A DNA stretch of 64,000 bases from Pieris napi (taxonomy: Eukaryota > Arthropoda > Insecta > Lepidoptera > Pieridae): NCBI RefSeq assembly GCF_905475465.1, contig NC_062238.1, positions 7,048,501 to 7,112,500 on the forward strand, given 5' to 3'. The translations under genes and the position numbers were made by a program. Under the pieces are notes generated by a model. The model searched no databases and was not told the DNA's origin. It saw only the letters and a program-made list of their open reading frames with translations. The first letter of the stretch is position 1. The number at the start of each line of letters is the position of its first letter. Positions 20,637 through 35,200 of the stretch are shown here, piece by piece.

Positions 20637-21639
20637 TAGAAGCCTTCGTTCGTGTAAATGAAGACACAATTAGTACTTCCCTTATTGCCTGTCTGACAAA
20701 CTGTACCAACTTTAATAATAGGCCTTGATATAATAATACCGGTGTTACGTTGACCAGACGGTATATAATACATTCAATTCGATGAGAAAAGTATGAGACA
20801 GTGAAAATTATTTTTTTCTATTAGACATATTTATGTATTGGATAGCCCACATTTTGTTTGCCTCCTAATCTTGGTTGGATTTGCTTACACCCGAAAGGAA
20901 AATCTCGTTATTTCGTGAGCTTTTCGTATTTGTCGGGGCTTATTCATGAATTTCATTTATAAATAAAATTTCAAATATATTTTTGGGAAAGTCCTCTTTG
21001 TATATCAAATTTTATCGAGTGATGTTCTTTGTGTGATTTTTAATAAATACCTATTGATGCACACTTATTTACTGGAGGTACCATATTCAATACTGCGCGA
21101 TAACGTATTTGTTTTCAGGGGCTTGGGATCAAACCACATGCTACATGTTTACGCCAAACAAATTTCTATGGAAATGGTCACGTGACAAAGCGTGAGCTAA
21201 TGTCATCCTCATACAAATTTTTCCTGTGGTAGTGGGTCACGTCTGTTGTAAAGTATTGTTGTCTCAAGCACCAGGTCGAAAGGCAAAAACTGACGTGCCC
21301 ATTAAGAAACGAAAAAAAATCCGTCGCAAGAACATTTAATTAACATATGACGAACGTATTATTTAAACTACGGCGGGTCCTAACCTTTTTAGGGTAATCT
21401 GTTTGATGTCACTGAGAATCTTTAATGCGGACTCAAAGCGATCACAGCCACTAAGCAATTAGACGAAATGTTGAAGCTGGATTAACATGGTTGGACTCCC
21501 TATTTATATCAATGTTACTTAATTTTTGCGAATCCTTAGTACATCGCAAATTGGTTAATTATTGTATCTTATTACTATATATTTTGTGTGTTTAATTCAT
21601 AATAAAATCATCTTTACAAACCTTTTAATACTTCATGAC

Positions 21640-22040
21640 GTACGTATTACTTTGAGGGAGAAGTACGCTCTCTTTTTAAAGGTCGTATCTCCGAGGGAAG
21701 AGCTCCACTGGGAGCCGATTCCAGATTTCGATAGTTCGCAAAAGAAAATGTCTAATGAAGCAGACCGTGGAAGTCTTTAAGTTAAGGTGATGCGAATGGA
21801 ATCTGGAGTTAATACGGCTAGTACGGGGAAGAAACGAGGCAGGAGGGATCAATACAAACTACTCTCCATAGTACACTTTCTAGAAAACGTATAGAGACTT
21901 GGAAGCACCGGATCAGAGATGTGAGCAGTATTCCAATGAGGCCGTACTTGAGCCTTGTAGAGCTGCATACGGTTCCACAGAAGCCATGCTTTGGCATGAC
22001 TCTGAGATTGCAAAAACTATGTCTTGGTTAGTTTAAGCCC
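21640..22040. mobile_element. Dispersed repeat related to the one at 44225
   Basis: GAGAAGTACGCTCTCTTTTT, AGGTCGTATCTCCGAGGGAA and GGGAGCCGATTCCA match the 44225-44425 repeat. A further 300 bp follows in the manner of a LINE 3' region. The left boundary is lost. Confidence 0.4.
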
Positions 22041-22142
22041 ACACACGCTTATAACATCTCTCAGCCAAACTCGCAAATTCACTCTCACGCACACACACAC
22101 TTTTGTTGTACATAAAGTTTATTATAATTATAATTATTATTA

Positions 22143-22312
22143 CTAGCGGACCCAACAGACTTTGTCCGGTATATACGTCTTAAATAAAAAAAATAATCTA
22201 ATTGTAAATCTAAACTATTCTCGAATCCACTTGAAGACACATACAAAATTTAATAGTAATCGGTCCAAGAAGAGGAGTTTAATTACAAACACACAAGAAT
22301 TATATGTTTTTC
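22143..22312 (-). mobile_element. Helitron-like element, reverse orientation
   Basis: The minus strand reads TAATTCTTGTGTGTTTG, then CTTGGACCGATTACTAT, and finishes GTCTGTTGGGTCCGCTAG at 22143, mirroring the 8471/16391 family. Its 5' end is not sharply defined. Confidence 0.45.
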
Positions 22313-22778
22313 ATTGCATGAAGGGATTCAAGTATTCCCATAGGTGTTATTTACAGAGTTATGGATTTTGGCCAAATTGGCTCTCTTTCTTTTTGGGGAT
22401 TTGATTATATTTAATTTAAATAAAGGTTGTAATTGTGTTTGATAATTTTAAACTGTCTATTTATCTATTCCTATCTATTTATAAACTGAAGTAAAGTGCT
22501 AAATCGTTACGTTTTTCCCGAACCTAATGGCTACTATCTAGAGAAATATGTAAATATATTTGTTCATACACAGCAAAACAGCAAAAGTCGTAAAGGCTAC
22601 AGAAATTGAATCTCATAATCGGTAGCAATAAAATGTAACATAAAGTATGCAACATGAATAATGTAAATTTCTAATTCTTCAAGAACAATACAACGATAAT
22701 GAAAAACATCTTTGGGGATATTAATGAAAATCACCGTCCATAGTCAGTCGTAAATTATTGTTATCATGAGAATAATTA

Positions 22779-22784
22779 TTTATT
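22779..22784 (-). terminator. Likely poly(A) signal of the fucosyltransferase
   Basis: TTTATT on the plus strand is AATAAA in the gene's sense, about 85 nt after the stop codon. Confidence 0.4.
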
Positions 22785-22867
22785 ATTTCTATTTACTGTA
22801 CTACAAATTCCAATTGCTTGTAATGGTTATAATATTTTTAAAGGCTTACACAAGTGTTTGTTCTAGT

Positions 22868-24571
22868 TTAACATCTTAAAGGTGGATCCCACCATTTACT
22901 AAAGTTTTCATAAACTGTTTTCCTCTTCACCAAATCCTCTTCATTGAGTATGGAACAAAATCTACAATATTCATCTGTTTCTATACTTTCAGCTTTTGTA
23001 TGATAGCTGTAATGGTTAGTCCATCGAAAATATTCTATGTAGTCCTCAGGATTTTCAATCAGTGCATTCATTTTTTCCGCCAATTTTTTCACTCCCAATT
23101 CTCTCACGTTGAGATACGCGCTATCTGGCATGAACCTGTAGTAACAAATTGTGTAAATATATTTGTGATTATATCGAATAATTAAGTCGTCTGTGTGTAA
23201 ATCTATACTGGAATGCAGTACAGCAATTTAATAGACTAGTACTAACGTTGTTAATTACTTTACCATGAAATCTATATGAAATGTTAAATATTATATTGGC
23301 TGGTTATGGCATCATCATCAATGGCTGTACAGCTGTGTAGAATTGGATGCAAACGGGCAGGAGGCTCACCTGATGTTAAGTGATATCGCAGCCCATGGAC
23401 ACTTTTAATACCAGAGGCTTGCGAGTGCGTTGCAGGCCTTTTAAGAATCCTGCTTCTTACGTCGAACTTCGGCGGACTGGTTATGTGTATGTACATAAAT
23501 TGAAAATATACGTTTATAACGTTAAAAATTATTCTATAGCTTTGTTATAAGCAAACATGTATTCCCGCATAGATCTTCTAGAAATATTTGATACACAATT
23601 AATAAATAGAATGACTACCGTGTGTAATTAGCTCCGCCATAAACGATTGGTACAGTGAGATGTTTTAATGGATGCAGCAACTTTTCTGTCACATAGTCTT
23701 CAGCTAATGAATTCTCAAATGATAAATAAAAGAAGTAATCTCTTTCAAGCATGTTATCGCATGCGTCCTCATCATTTCGGGAACACTTGAAAGGCCCACA
23801 CGATCCGTATATATCAATATACAAATCATACTTAGCGAGCTCAGCTGCTAATTCTCTCGTTAATTCATTTCTTCTACTTCTGGAAAAACAATTTGATACA
23901 AACCAAGCCGCCGCTTTTGTTTTATTTCCAAGTTTTAGTTTTACATCTTCACTTACTGGCTTCATTCTTTCAAAATCCAACCAATTCATATCTATTTTCG
24001 GTCCAACTATTTGTTTATTCTCGTCCCTTATAGTCATGTAACCCCATTGAACTTCGGAGGATAATTTATATGTCCAAGTCCAATTAAAAAAATGATTAAA
24101 ATCATCTCTACAGATTGGATAATTATCTGAAGATTCAATTGAGGCAAATACATATTTCTGGTGTTGGGATCTCTTTTGTGGCAGTTCTTCTTTCGGTAAA
24201 TTAATAATTTCGGGTCCATTAAAAACAATAACATCGAAATTTGTATAATCTCCTAATAAAGATCTATTGTTTGTCACTATACAGTTTGTGTATGCACATT
24301 TCCTTTTAAGGAATCCATCGTTTCCTTCTCCCATATACACAAATGGTACAGTACGATCCGAAGTCCATCGGAGAATATATTTTATCCTACCAGAGCTATG
24401 TACATATTGGTTATTTATATTAAAAAATACTCTTGTTTGAGAAAAAATTTGACTGTGTATCTTACGATTTGATATTGTCATGTTTTCACTATTAAATAGA
24501 ATACATCCCAATATTGTCACAATTAACACACAGAGCGTCAGTATTTTTATAACGCTCTTTTTAAAACGCAT
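22868..24571 (-). CDS. Alpha-1,3-fucosyltransferase (GT10 family), two exons, complete
   Basis: Exon 1 is 24571-23619 and exon 2 is 23135-22868. The 483-bp intron has the donor CACG|GTAGTC and the acceptor TACTACAG. The join splits an arginine codon, and the total of 1221 nt is exactly 407 codons (406 aa). The product is a type II Golgi protein: a short cytosolic tail, a signal anchor at about residues 5-26, a stem, then the catalytic domain. The GDP-fucose-binding hallmark FFYLSFENSLAEDYVTEKL sits near residue 285, followed by VPIVYGGANYTR and, across the splice, the FMPDSAYLNV block typical of the family. WFVSNCFSRSRRNEL and the CxxC-type cysteines near the C-terminus (CRFC) also fit. It transfers fucose from GDP-fucose to GlcNAc in alpha-1,3 linkage, as in insect core N-glycan or Lewis-type fucosylation; the acceptor cannot be told from sequence (FucTA/FucTC-like). 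The intron carries a LINE fragment. A minus-strand AATAAA lies at 22784-22779, about 85 nt past the stop. Confidence 0.93.
23297..23470 (-). mobile_element. LINE 3' fragment inside the fucosyltransferase intron
   Basis: Contains GCAAACGGGCAGGAGGCTCA, CCTGATGTTAAGTGATATCG, GCAGCCCATGGACAC and GAGTGCGTTGCAGGCCTTTT, the 3' end of the jockey/CR1-like family also seen at 45905. The sense strand is minus. It accounts for about a third of the intron. Confidence 0.6.
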
Positions 24572-25790
24572 TTATAACCATTAAAACCATTTGTTGACTT
24601 GATTGTATGAAACGCGTGCGCAGTTTGACGCGTACTGTTCTAATAATCTCATAACAAACAAACAAAGTCGTATCGAGTTATGTATTCAGTTTATTACTGC
24701 TTTTCAATTTGGATTCATTTACTGCGGGTAAAGTATAAGAAGTGAATATATAAAAGAGAAAACGACCTCAAGGTGTGATAGCGTTACCAAGAATTAATTA
24801 TGCAATAGAACAAACAGTCTGAACTCTAATCAACTGACATTACTGAAACATGAATTTCGAATCAATTGCTGAAACGTTCTACAATTTGGTGGCGTTTCAA
24901 TTATAGCATTGCCCTTTAAACTGTTCAAAACAATCGTTTAGTTCTTCGCTATTAATCGGTCAGTTGTAGAAATTCAAAACTTGAGCGATTTTATTTTGCC
25001 AAATTTAACAAGTAGTTGAGTGCTTAGACCAACTTATTTTTTTTATATACATGTGTCTTTACTAAGACATCATGGAACATTACAATCTAGCCTAACTTAA
25101 GACTAATATGTAATTTAAGTGTAACCTACTTTACTAATGAGGATTTTTTTTACATAGTAAAGTGTCACGGTGTTGCACTTAATACTAATTCACTAGTTCA
25201 AATGGTTTTGTGGTATTCAGTCTTCTCACCAGGCCCTTGTTGTCAAGGAGTTGAATAACCTCGACATATTATTTAATTTACACTTAATAAATAAATCTTT
25301 ATGTTGATCAGCTATTCAGAAACTTGTAAGATGTACATTTTTCAATATCGTAAAGCTGAAGCATACTTAGCGAATAAAAAATGTACGATGTAATGTAAAT
25401 GGTAGGCGTGCTTATCACGCACACAACCATCTAGCAATCAATATTTCGTATCATATTGTTAAAGGCCTTGTCATACATTTCCAGCTTGCGGCTGGAACGA
25501 TCAACGATAAATTATTATTAAGTAAGAAAAACGTTTTCTATAGAAATATGTCAGTAAATTTTAATAATAATATTTAATATATCTTATTGACAAAGATATG
25601 GTGTTCTGTTTATATAATCTGACAGAAATAGTATTTTCCAATTTAATTTATGGTACGAAATGCAATAATCTTTTTCAATATTATCTCAAATTAAATAAAA
25701 TGGCATATGTTTAAATTCTCTCCTTGTTCGCAAGTTTTATTCCGTTTCCTTCATATTAAGAGTGGATAAAACTTTCCCGTTTTTGTGGAT
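24572..25790. other. Upstream region of the fucosyltransferase
   Basis: Should contain the promoter on the minus strand. I see no sharply defined core promoter, no CpG-rich patch and no coding sequence. The rest is AT-rich. Confidence 0.3.
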
Positions 25791-25799
25791 AACGAAAAG

Positions 25800-26000
25800 A
25801 TATTATTCACTCTTGGTCACAATGTTCGTTCCCATACTCCTCCGAAACGGCTTGACCGATTCTTATGAAACTTTGTACGCATATTCTGTAAGTCTGAGAA
25901 TCGGCTACGGTTAAGGGTGGTCCACCCCAAAAACTAATATGTTATTTCTTGGATAATTTTTTTTTTATTATTATGTGGCATTAAATATACATACAACTCA
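25800..26000 (+). mobile_element. Helitron-related repeat fragment
   Basis: CCATACTCCTCCGAAACGGC, TTGACCGATTCTTATGAAAC and GGTTAAGGGTGGTCCACCCC resemble the 11097 element, including its distinctive 3' half. The ends are not resolved. Confidence 0.4.
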
Positions 26001-26243
26001 GAATTGGGGTCGCTCACCTATTCCACTAGACCAACTCTGCCTTAAAATAAAACATTTTTGTAACTGGTAATTCACCAAAATGTGAAATAAATAACACACG
26101 CAATTTTACATTACATTTCCAACCTTCATAATTATTTTAAAGAAGAAAATAAAATATTCTGTCTGTGGTTGCCTTTAGAATGGTTTATAATTAACACGAC
26201 TTTCATCACAACTGAGGGTACAGGGGTCTGGATTGACCTTTAC

Positions 26244-29200
26244 CTTGAACTGTTGAGAGCAGACTCTGAAAAAATCCAGGTTACATTGAATACTAGGCTC
26301 ACATAAGAACAAAGGCTTCACGAATCTGCAGAGTACTTAAGTTAATCAAGTGTGTCGTAAAATCCTGTCATTGAGACAGGTTTGACATTTCTTTAACCAT
26401 CTGGGCTTTTATAAGTATAAGTGATATTTATCTATTTTATTCATTATCTTTTGTAACGAGATATTAGAATTCCCCTAATATTATCAAATAGAATCTAAGG
26501 CGTAAGTTATACATCTTGATCTCAGTACCCAGAATTTTTATGTCACACCTAGTCCAATAACATAAATAAAAAAAGGCTTGTATTGTCTTACGAGTTGCAA
26601 AAATAGTGCTTTTGGATTCAGTCCAACTTTCCAGGATATTTCTTTGGAAATAGCTGACTGTCTCGTATTCCTTGGCGTTACCTTGACGGCTGATTCCAGT
26701 TTTGGGCGTTTTATTACTTCTAAGGTCCAAGCGGCGGCCTAAAATCTTAGTATTTTGGCAAGTCTGTCAGTTCTATTCACCGGAACAGCTTCTAAATCTT
26801 TACCAAGCTCAAGTCCGTTCGTATAAATAAAATAAAATATGTTTATTATGGAATATAAGATACAGGTATCACTTATTCCACGTCATTGAATTTGAATAGG
26901 CATCCCTACTCATCGACAAAGAAGACAGAGGGTGTAGGCGGAGAGAAAAAGCCGGCATAAAAAACTCTTGGTACTCTTTTAAAATAGCAAATCATCAAAC
27001 AAAGTTACCTCAGTCAAACAAGCAGTCATCACTGGGCCGGTGGTCTAAATTTTTATCATGTCTTGGATGCTATTGAGAGGCGGGCGTAAGCGAATTATAG
27101 ATGATAATTCACACGTTGAATCTCACATATTACGTCTTGGCCATCGCCGTTCAGTTTGCCTTTCAGTCTATAAGCATCAAAAAACATGTAACGTACTTAC
27201 CAATACAATTTAAAACATCTTCATAGTTACTTCAAGGTTAATAGTTAAGTCAGGCGTCACGACTGTGTTATAAAAATCCAAGTCATATTAGTGTCTAGAT
27301 TACGGTATATTAATTCACGGTAACTATACTAAGAAAGTACATAAAATGCACACAAGTAAAATATGAATAATAAATGCCCTAATACGCAGCCCGGAGTGTC
27401 CTTGACCCACCTGTTGCTCTGTCCGGGATAGTCGAAGATTTATTATTTCGTTTCTGACAGACTCCGTCATTTCTTCTTCACAGTTTTTTGGGAAGAAAAT
27501 ATCGTCAATTATTATTGACAAAAGTTGCGAGCCGTTTTCATATTAATTTTTTAAATAAATTTATAAAAGTTATTATTATTTATGTATAGAATATAAATTA
27601 TAAGGCTTGGATAATATTACCTCGGTCATAGTGTTGGGAAGAAAAATATATAATTTAGAGTAATAATATCTACGCCGTTCGTAGCAAAGCCATCAAATAT
27701 TAATGATTTATTATATACGGTATATGGAATTCAGTTTTGAAATTTAACGATCATTTTGATACTAACCTATATAGGAACATAATGAAATACCCATTTTAGT
27801 TTTTGATTTCTTAAATACTTATTGAATGCCTATTATCTGTTTAAGTAATTTCGATTGACATATTTCTTATAATTTTTACTAAAAATTATTTTCAATTAAA
27901 TTCTAGTAGTAATAGTGTTTATTTATTACTATGTATGTTAAAAAATAAATGTTTTCTAACGAATCCTTCGTTAGCTATGTTGTCTATTAAGTTTCTAAGT
28001 TGTCTTTTACAAGACATGTAAGTTATCGAATATCAACGATTATTTTGAAATGAGAACACAAATGCGTTAAATCTCTTAATGACGGCTATTTATCGGTATA
28101 ATTAGACCAATAAGGACGCCATTCGGATCGTAAAAGCATAATTGCCCGTATGAAAACGTTTGAGTACGCATTTAATTAATTGGCTTTTGCGAAAACGTTT
28201 TGTAAGCTAGTCTATGGTTCATTAGTACTATTATTTATCTATGGTAATTAATTTTGTTCCTATAAATCGAACTTTGCCAGGAAACTCAAATTTACTCAAA
28301 AACTCTTTTCTAATTGTCGCTGGTATATAGAATATTTTTAAAGTTGATCTTTACTGTATGGCGTAAAATGATTTTAATTTGTAATGAACGGAAATGTGGC
28401 AATGTTAAAACATATATTTTTATGTATATGTGGTCTGTTGGTGATCCGATGCAATGCCGTATATAAAAAGAAAATCATTATTGCAACATAAATATATCGT
28501 GGGTTACGTATTTTGTAAATAGCTTATAAAATGATGTCAATAGTTTATGGTGGAACACACTATAAATATTATAATTGTATCTTGTTATACTCCAGGTTGT
28601 GTTTAACGATAACTAACTTCAGATTATGCGTATGTACATTTGATCACTTAGTCCAACTAACGAACACGATGGACAGCCAAGGAAATATGGAAATGAGAAA
28701 CAGATTGTCAATCTAGCTGTTCGTTAGTTGACGGATATCGGCTAATTGATGAAGATTGTGTGCCATGTCCAGCAAGATTTGTGTCAGGGAAATGATTGAA
28801 GAATTGGTTGGATACAGCCGAACTACGAATTGAAAGTTTGAACATTCAAATTGGTTTCGAGAAAATGTTTATAGGGGTTTTCTCATTTTTCTAACTAGTA
28901 CTTATTCGTCCCTTAAATGGAGGGCGCCAGAGCTTGAAGCCGATTCCCTACACATTTTAGATGATTCCTAGATTCCCTTACAGGTCTTATCATCACGCAG
29001 GTGCATATGCTTGCCGAAGACACAGGAGAGTGGAGGAAGTTGTGCGGTGCCACTAAGACGACCTTCAGAATCAAGTGTGCGACTGAAGAAGAAGATCAGT
29101 CTCTTATAGTCAATTTTTGTTTACATTGATGAAAACGGATATAATTTATTTATATTTATTTTCATTTCCATATATAAAAACTGTAACAATATGAGAAAGT

Positions 29201-32200
29201 CTTAATTGCATATATATTTATATTCGAAAAACACTTTATCTTATGACAATATCTTCGAAAAAAAAACCTTTACATTTTAACTACCAACCTTTAATGCTGC
29301 TGCTAAAATTCCAACACAAGATCGAAAGTGTAAAAATGTATGTTAACCATTATACTTTTTATACGCCTGACATAAAAATAACCACTTAAGTAACATTTTA
29401 ATACTTTAAAAGCACTTGTAAAGCACCTAAAAGGCTTGATAATAGAGATTCACCTTTGTATATGCAAATCGAGTTCGGGCTGAAAGCGAAAAACGCGGAG
29501 GCTGCAGAAAGTTCGAGGGAAATAGCCAAGTTTGACGCGAAACTTTCCACGGTATTTGTACAAATGAATAATTCTCCGTGCAAAGTTGTTGGAAAATAAA
29601 ATAATGGTATGTAAGTTTTCTTCGCCGATAACACAGGCAAGTAATTAGTGAAAGTAATTTTTTGTTGCACTACGGCTGAGGGGCATGGACTATTAAGGAA
29701 GACATAAGAAGGTGATGTGGTGTTACCGTCGCATGCTTCGCATCAGCTGGATCCAAAGAGTGACGAATGAAAGAGTCCTTCAACGAATCGGGACCACACG
29801 AATTGTATGCAGACTGTTTAATACGAAAAGTCGCAAATCTCGGACACTTTTTGCGTCATCATCGATACGACTTGTTGCAGTTAGCAGAAGAAAGAAGTTG
29901 TAGTTTGCGTACGGAAGTGGACTAACATCACATCTGCCGAGGAGCTTTTTAGACTAGATCAAGATAAACAGCAATTGAAATTGTTAACAGACAGTGGTAT
30001 CAGTAGAAGTTTTTTTATAAATATATCCCTTGAAATCCCCGAAAATACCCCTTGTTTTAAATATATAAAAACGGAAAAGGCAGGTGGCACACTTTATGTC
30101 AAGTGATACCGCCGCCCATGGACCCATTGCCAGAAGGCTGGCGAATGCTTTGCCGGCCTTTTAAAAATTAGTACTCTTTTCTTGAAGGACCCTAAGTCAA
30201 ATTGGTTCAGAAATACTTCAAATCCTCCGGCACAGTATACACAGAGATAGAGAGAGAGCGCTCCTACTTTTGTTCTGCAGTCTCCTTTTGTACCGTCACT
30301 TGCTTATAAAAGGATACCACTCCATTCTATACCTCGAAGATTTTTAAGATAACATAAGGCACAGCAAGGCACCACAGAACAAAGATTATGAAGGGACTAC
30401 CGCGGGCATCCTTTAAGATATGTTGTGCCAAGTCATCATTTGCACCACACAACTCCAAGCTCCCGCCGATAATATGTGCTGTGTCTACTACATAATTTAA
30501 GGTACACTCACTTTTTTCTTCAAAATCCTGGTTTTTCAGGTCCTATCGTCGTTCATACTATGTAGGTACTAAAGCTTTTACTTTACTTTGCACTATAATT
30601 ATAAAAGTACTAATCCAAATGATTTTGAAACTTTATCTTTGTGGTGGCGAGAACAAAAATGATTTTGACATTTATGAGGAGTACCTTAAAAGTATAGATT
30701 TTTTTGTATTCAATTAATTGTTCTTTCTATTGAATGTGTTATCTATATGTAGTGCAATATAAAACCTCATTAAACAGATGTTATTTGTTCAAAAGTGACA
30801 AATTAGAGATCGTGTCTATAACACAAAGGAGTAACCGAGAGGCTTCTCTCATTTACATAAAAGGATTACGTGACGTGAAGCGCGGTGAGAAATACGGAAT
30901 TCACAATAGGACAAGAACCTCATTAGTAAAGTCGAATTGTTGCTATCTCTTTAATACAATTTCACCTGTTTATGGCAATTTTACACATGTAAAAAAAGTA
31001 TCTTACATAATTGATTGCAACTGGCTGGAGAATATGCAATGGCCTTTTGTAGAGAAGATATTGAGAGAAATAGATGAAGCACCATAAAAAAACCTAATTC
31101 AATTATGGCAATATTCTTTTTCATTTGTCCGTAGTTTGATTGCTTTTTCAAGAAAACACAGTTTACTTTAAGTGACTGAGCTGCTCATTTGAAATGCCAT
31201 TAAAACTGATGAAGGAAGAGAATTGAGAAGGAAAAAATTATGACTTTATAACGTTAGGGAGTGGTCGGGTATTGCGACAGCGGAAGAGTTGCTGCATCTG
31301 GCACAGGGCAAGACACGCTTCACGTGACGGACGGCCAACCTCCAGTAATGGAGAGGCACCAGAACAAGAAGAAGCTTTAAAATAATTTCCCAGATAAAAA
31401 CAACTAAAATTGTAGCGCGCGTGTAACACTAACTTCACTCGCTGTCTCAGAATGATATCGACACCGCTATATACACCACAATTTTATTTGTAACATGGTT
31501 ATCACATACGTAAAAGATACAAATAGTGAACAGAGAAAATAGTGTACCACATTACGCTGAAACTTTTTTAGGTCTGTAGTTTATGAATTTGACAATAAAC
31601 TTTCCTTTTCACGTTTTTATGTCAACGACAATTGACAAAAAGCAAACCCAAAGCGGGTTTGTGTTATTTGATGCAGCTGCGAACAAAAGAACCGCACTCG
31701 TTGATTGTTATTTCACAAGGACGAGCGCTTGTTGACCCCCCGCGTAGTATTTCTAGGGCAATTGGCAGGACTTTTGAATGAGAAATTTACTTACTTTAAT
31801 GTGGAAGACATTGGATGCAAAGCGCGGGGAACCGGTCGTACTGAAAATTTTGGTGAGAGGTCTATGTCCAGCAATGCATGGAACAAATGAACGAAACGAT
31901 ATGCAAATCTAAAAACAAACAAACTTGAGAATGCTACTTATGAATAATCATATTTATAATATTACCCCCTTATGACTCTGGGGAGAGAGAATTCAGCGTA
32001 GAAACCACCCTCACCAGGTCATCTATCCACATAGTAGGAGGTCATCCAACGCTTCGCTGACTGGTAGTCGGCCTCCATTCCAGGACTTTTTTGTCCCATC
32101 GGCCATCCCTTCGGGCAATGTAATGCAATGGCAATGCCCATTGCCATTTAAGCGTATACGCCTTTTATGCTATGTCTGTCATATACTTAAAATAAATTAA

Positions 32201-35200
32201 AGCTCAACTATTCAGAACGGCAATAAAACAGACGGATATTTTTCCCGTGAATGTAAGTTGCTCAAATCGTTAATTAAAAATGAAGCGAACTTCCAGAAAT
32301 TTAAAAGTACATATTATTTAATAAGCTAACTTTAAATTAAAATTCTAATTGACAAAGCAATATAACGTTTCAAGCTTGTTTGAGTCCAGACGCAATTCTG
32401 CGATAAAATAACTAAACTTTCCCTATTAAACGTATAATTTCCACGTAAAAGTGCAAAATATTAAGTTCTTAACAATGACTGGTTCTGTAATAAAACGAAG
32501 TACGCGAAACATTTTTGTCGTGCTCCTGAATTTTATATTTTTTCGTATAACTTCGTAAGCTGTTTATTAATCTTTTATAAAATAGTAAAAATCTAAACTA
32601 AAATATATTTATAACTATGACTTTTAGCAGTGTACCTGGTCGCAAATCCTTGTTGTATTGGGGCGCCAGCTCTGGAGTCCTCAGTATTGTAAGTCTTCCC
32701 CATTAGAGCAAAATCGAAATTGAAAGTAATAACTTAAAATTAAAAATAATAGAGTATTGTTTATACACATAATGTATATAATTCGTATTTTGGATCCTAA
32801 ATGAAATTGATTTCTCGAGACATGGAACAGTCATGAAAGGTGTAAAGCATTCTGAAAAGGTGGGAGCTTGTAGTTTATTGTTTATCAGAATGCCAAATCA
32901 TAAAATGACTGCTTCACGACTGATTTGAGAGCGACCGCCGATGCGAAAACCGCTGTGTGAGTTCGAAAAGTGAGTTACAGAATCGCAGGGCTGATGTAAT
33001 TTTATATGTATTACATCGCCCTGAAAATTTGCACGTGAAATTTTTCAAATCCAATTAGTCCAAAATATTTTCGTATACTCAAATACATATTTTCAAATGT
33101 ATTTTATAGATACGTTAACAATTTTAAAGCTTTAATAAAATATAAAATTATTCTAAGGGTTCCTAAAAATAACTATAACTATTCTCTTACACCTCGTTGG
33201 CTCGCTTGGTGCGTCGTTATTTTGCAGACGTAATAGCTTTGCATAGAACGATAAAGTTGATGAATAATTATGTAGATGGCGTCGTCTGAAACACTTGTAA
33301 ACAAGGATCAAACGTTGAATTTTTATTATTTATCCGTTTGTGCTTACAGAAAATTGCCGTGTAATGCTTTCAAAAGGTTTTGAGGCTTTCAAAAGGGTTT
33401 GATACGACCTCAAGGAAGAAAGCCGCACGCTGTAGCTACTTGGGCAAAACTGCCCTTATTTTAAATTAGGAAAACCTTATCTTAAAAAATTATGGGGTAG
33501 ATGATTTAATACGTCTGTCATATGAGTAATTAATATTTTCTTCAACTTCAAAATAAAACTATGTAATGTTAATATACTGAAAACTTTATCAAATTGTCAT
33601 AGGCATTTGTCAATACGTATTGATTACCCGTCGTTGTGATAAGTAGAATATCTATAGGTCATTGTACCTTGTACCTCATAGGATTTATATCTTGGTAACG
33701 GTTTGAATCCTTCTAAACATTAGCATTAAGACTTATCTCCTTACCTCGCCTCGTCTCGTCTGATACTACAATATCAGTACGACTTTTAGCATATACATAT
33801 TAATGTTATAAACCATCAGTAAAACTCATACATCTGGTATATGTATGCAGTACTCTGCAGTAGTGAACAAAGGTTCACATTTTCACAGTAGTGGCTTTGT
33901 TACAAAGGGGATATGTCAAATACCATACCGCTGCATGTAATCTGATTTACCTGACAATTGACATTCTATTGACTGCACAGTACACACTGCACTCGTCGGA
34001 ACAACGATTACGGATATACCGTTTATCGCAATAAATTGAAACACTATTCATAATATATTCTTCTCAAATAGTTAACCATTAATTTATTAATAGGAAAATA
34101 AATTAATGGGACAAAATTGTGTTTTACATAGTCTGTCGTCGGCTGGTCTAGAACTTGGTAGTAAAGCTAAGGTTTCCTAGAAAAGCGGTGCCGTTATCTA
34201 ACGGCCGTAATGTAACGTTGGGTGACGTCACCCATACGTTGTCTATAAATAACATCGGAGTAGGTTTTCTAGACCCTATCTAGATCTAGAACCGTTTAAT
34301 GACGGCCGTTAGTTAACGTCACCGCTTTTCTAGGAAACCGTAGCTTTAGGACCTAAAAGTATCTAGTTGATTCTAACATGATCTTAATTGATGAAACAAG
34401 CTAATTTAATAGTCCTACGGCATAAGTTACGCACAGAAATATAGGCTCAAATCAATTTTTTATTTTGTTATCACTTTCACGCGTACTTTAAGTTTAGTAG
34501 AGTTGCCAAACGGACGCGTCATGGGCAGGTTTTTCGTGAATTTAGCGCATACTTTTAATAGGAATTGCTTAAAAATGACTGCACATCTAATGATCTGGCT
34601 TAGTTATTTATCGAACTGTATTATCTAATTAGATTAATATTAAAAGTAGACCCATTATTATTATTGTGTCTTATTGCTTCAAGATTATAATTCCCAATTA
34701 GTTATGTAAGTTTATTGTGCGTAATTAAGTTTTATCTTATTACTTAGAAACACAGGTTAAATAGTCACAGAAGACACAGCTATGTGGTCAACACACATGT
34801 TATTTAAGCTGGGGGTCCTGAATTCGTTATCCAGCTAGAAAATTATTCTTTCTAGAGTGTAAATGATTGTAATCCAATTCTGTCAAAGTAATTAAGGCGT
34901 TAGTAATAGTAGTTCAATTACTGTAGCTCTGTATGTCTCATTTAAACAAGAAAACATAGTAACATAGTTTTAAAGTTTCTGTCTTTATATATATCATTTT
35001 TGAAAAGTAGGTGACGATTCTTAAGTACCTGTCATACACCATAGATTTTAGATAGTCACTTGTGGCTATGCGTGGAGGATGCTTGTGTGGAGGCTGTTTC
35101 AACGCAGAGGAATCACCCACGTAGTCCTGGAATGCGTGGCCGTGGCTACCTAACGAACAGAAATCCTCAAAGCGGTGAGGTCTCTCCGTGATGCCTGCGA

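Noticed and set aside
33724..33770. Minus-strand microexon with GCGAG|GTAAGG donor
   Set aside because: Sits in a CTCGTCT low-complexity run; 21 nt, no phase partner needed by the exon chain.
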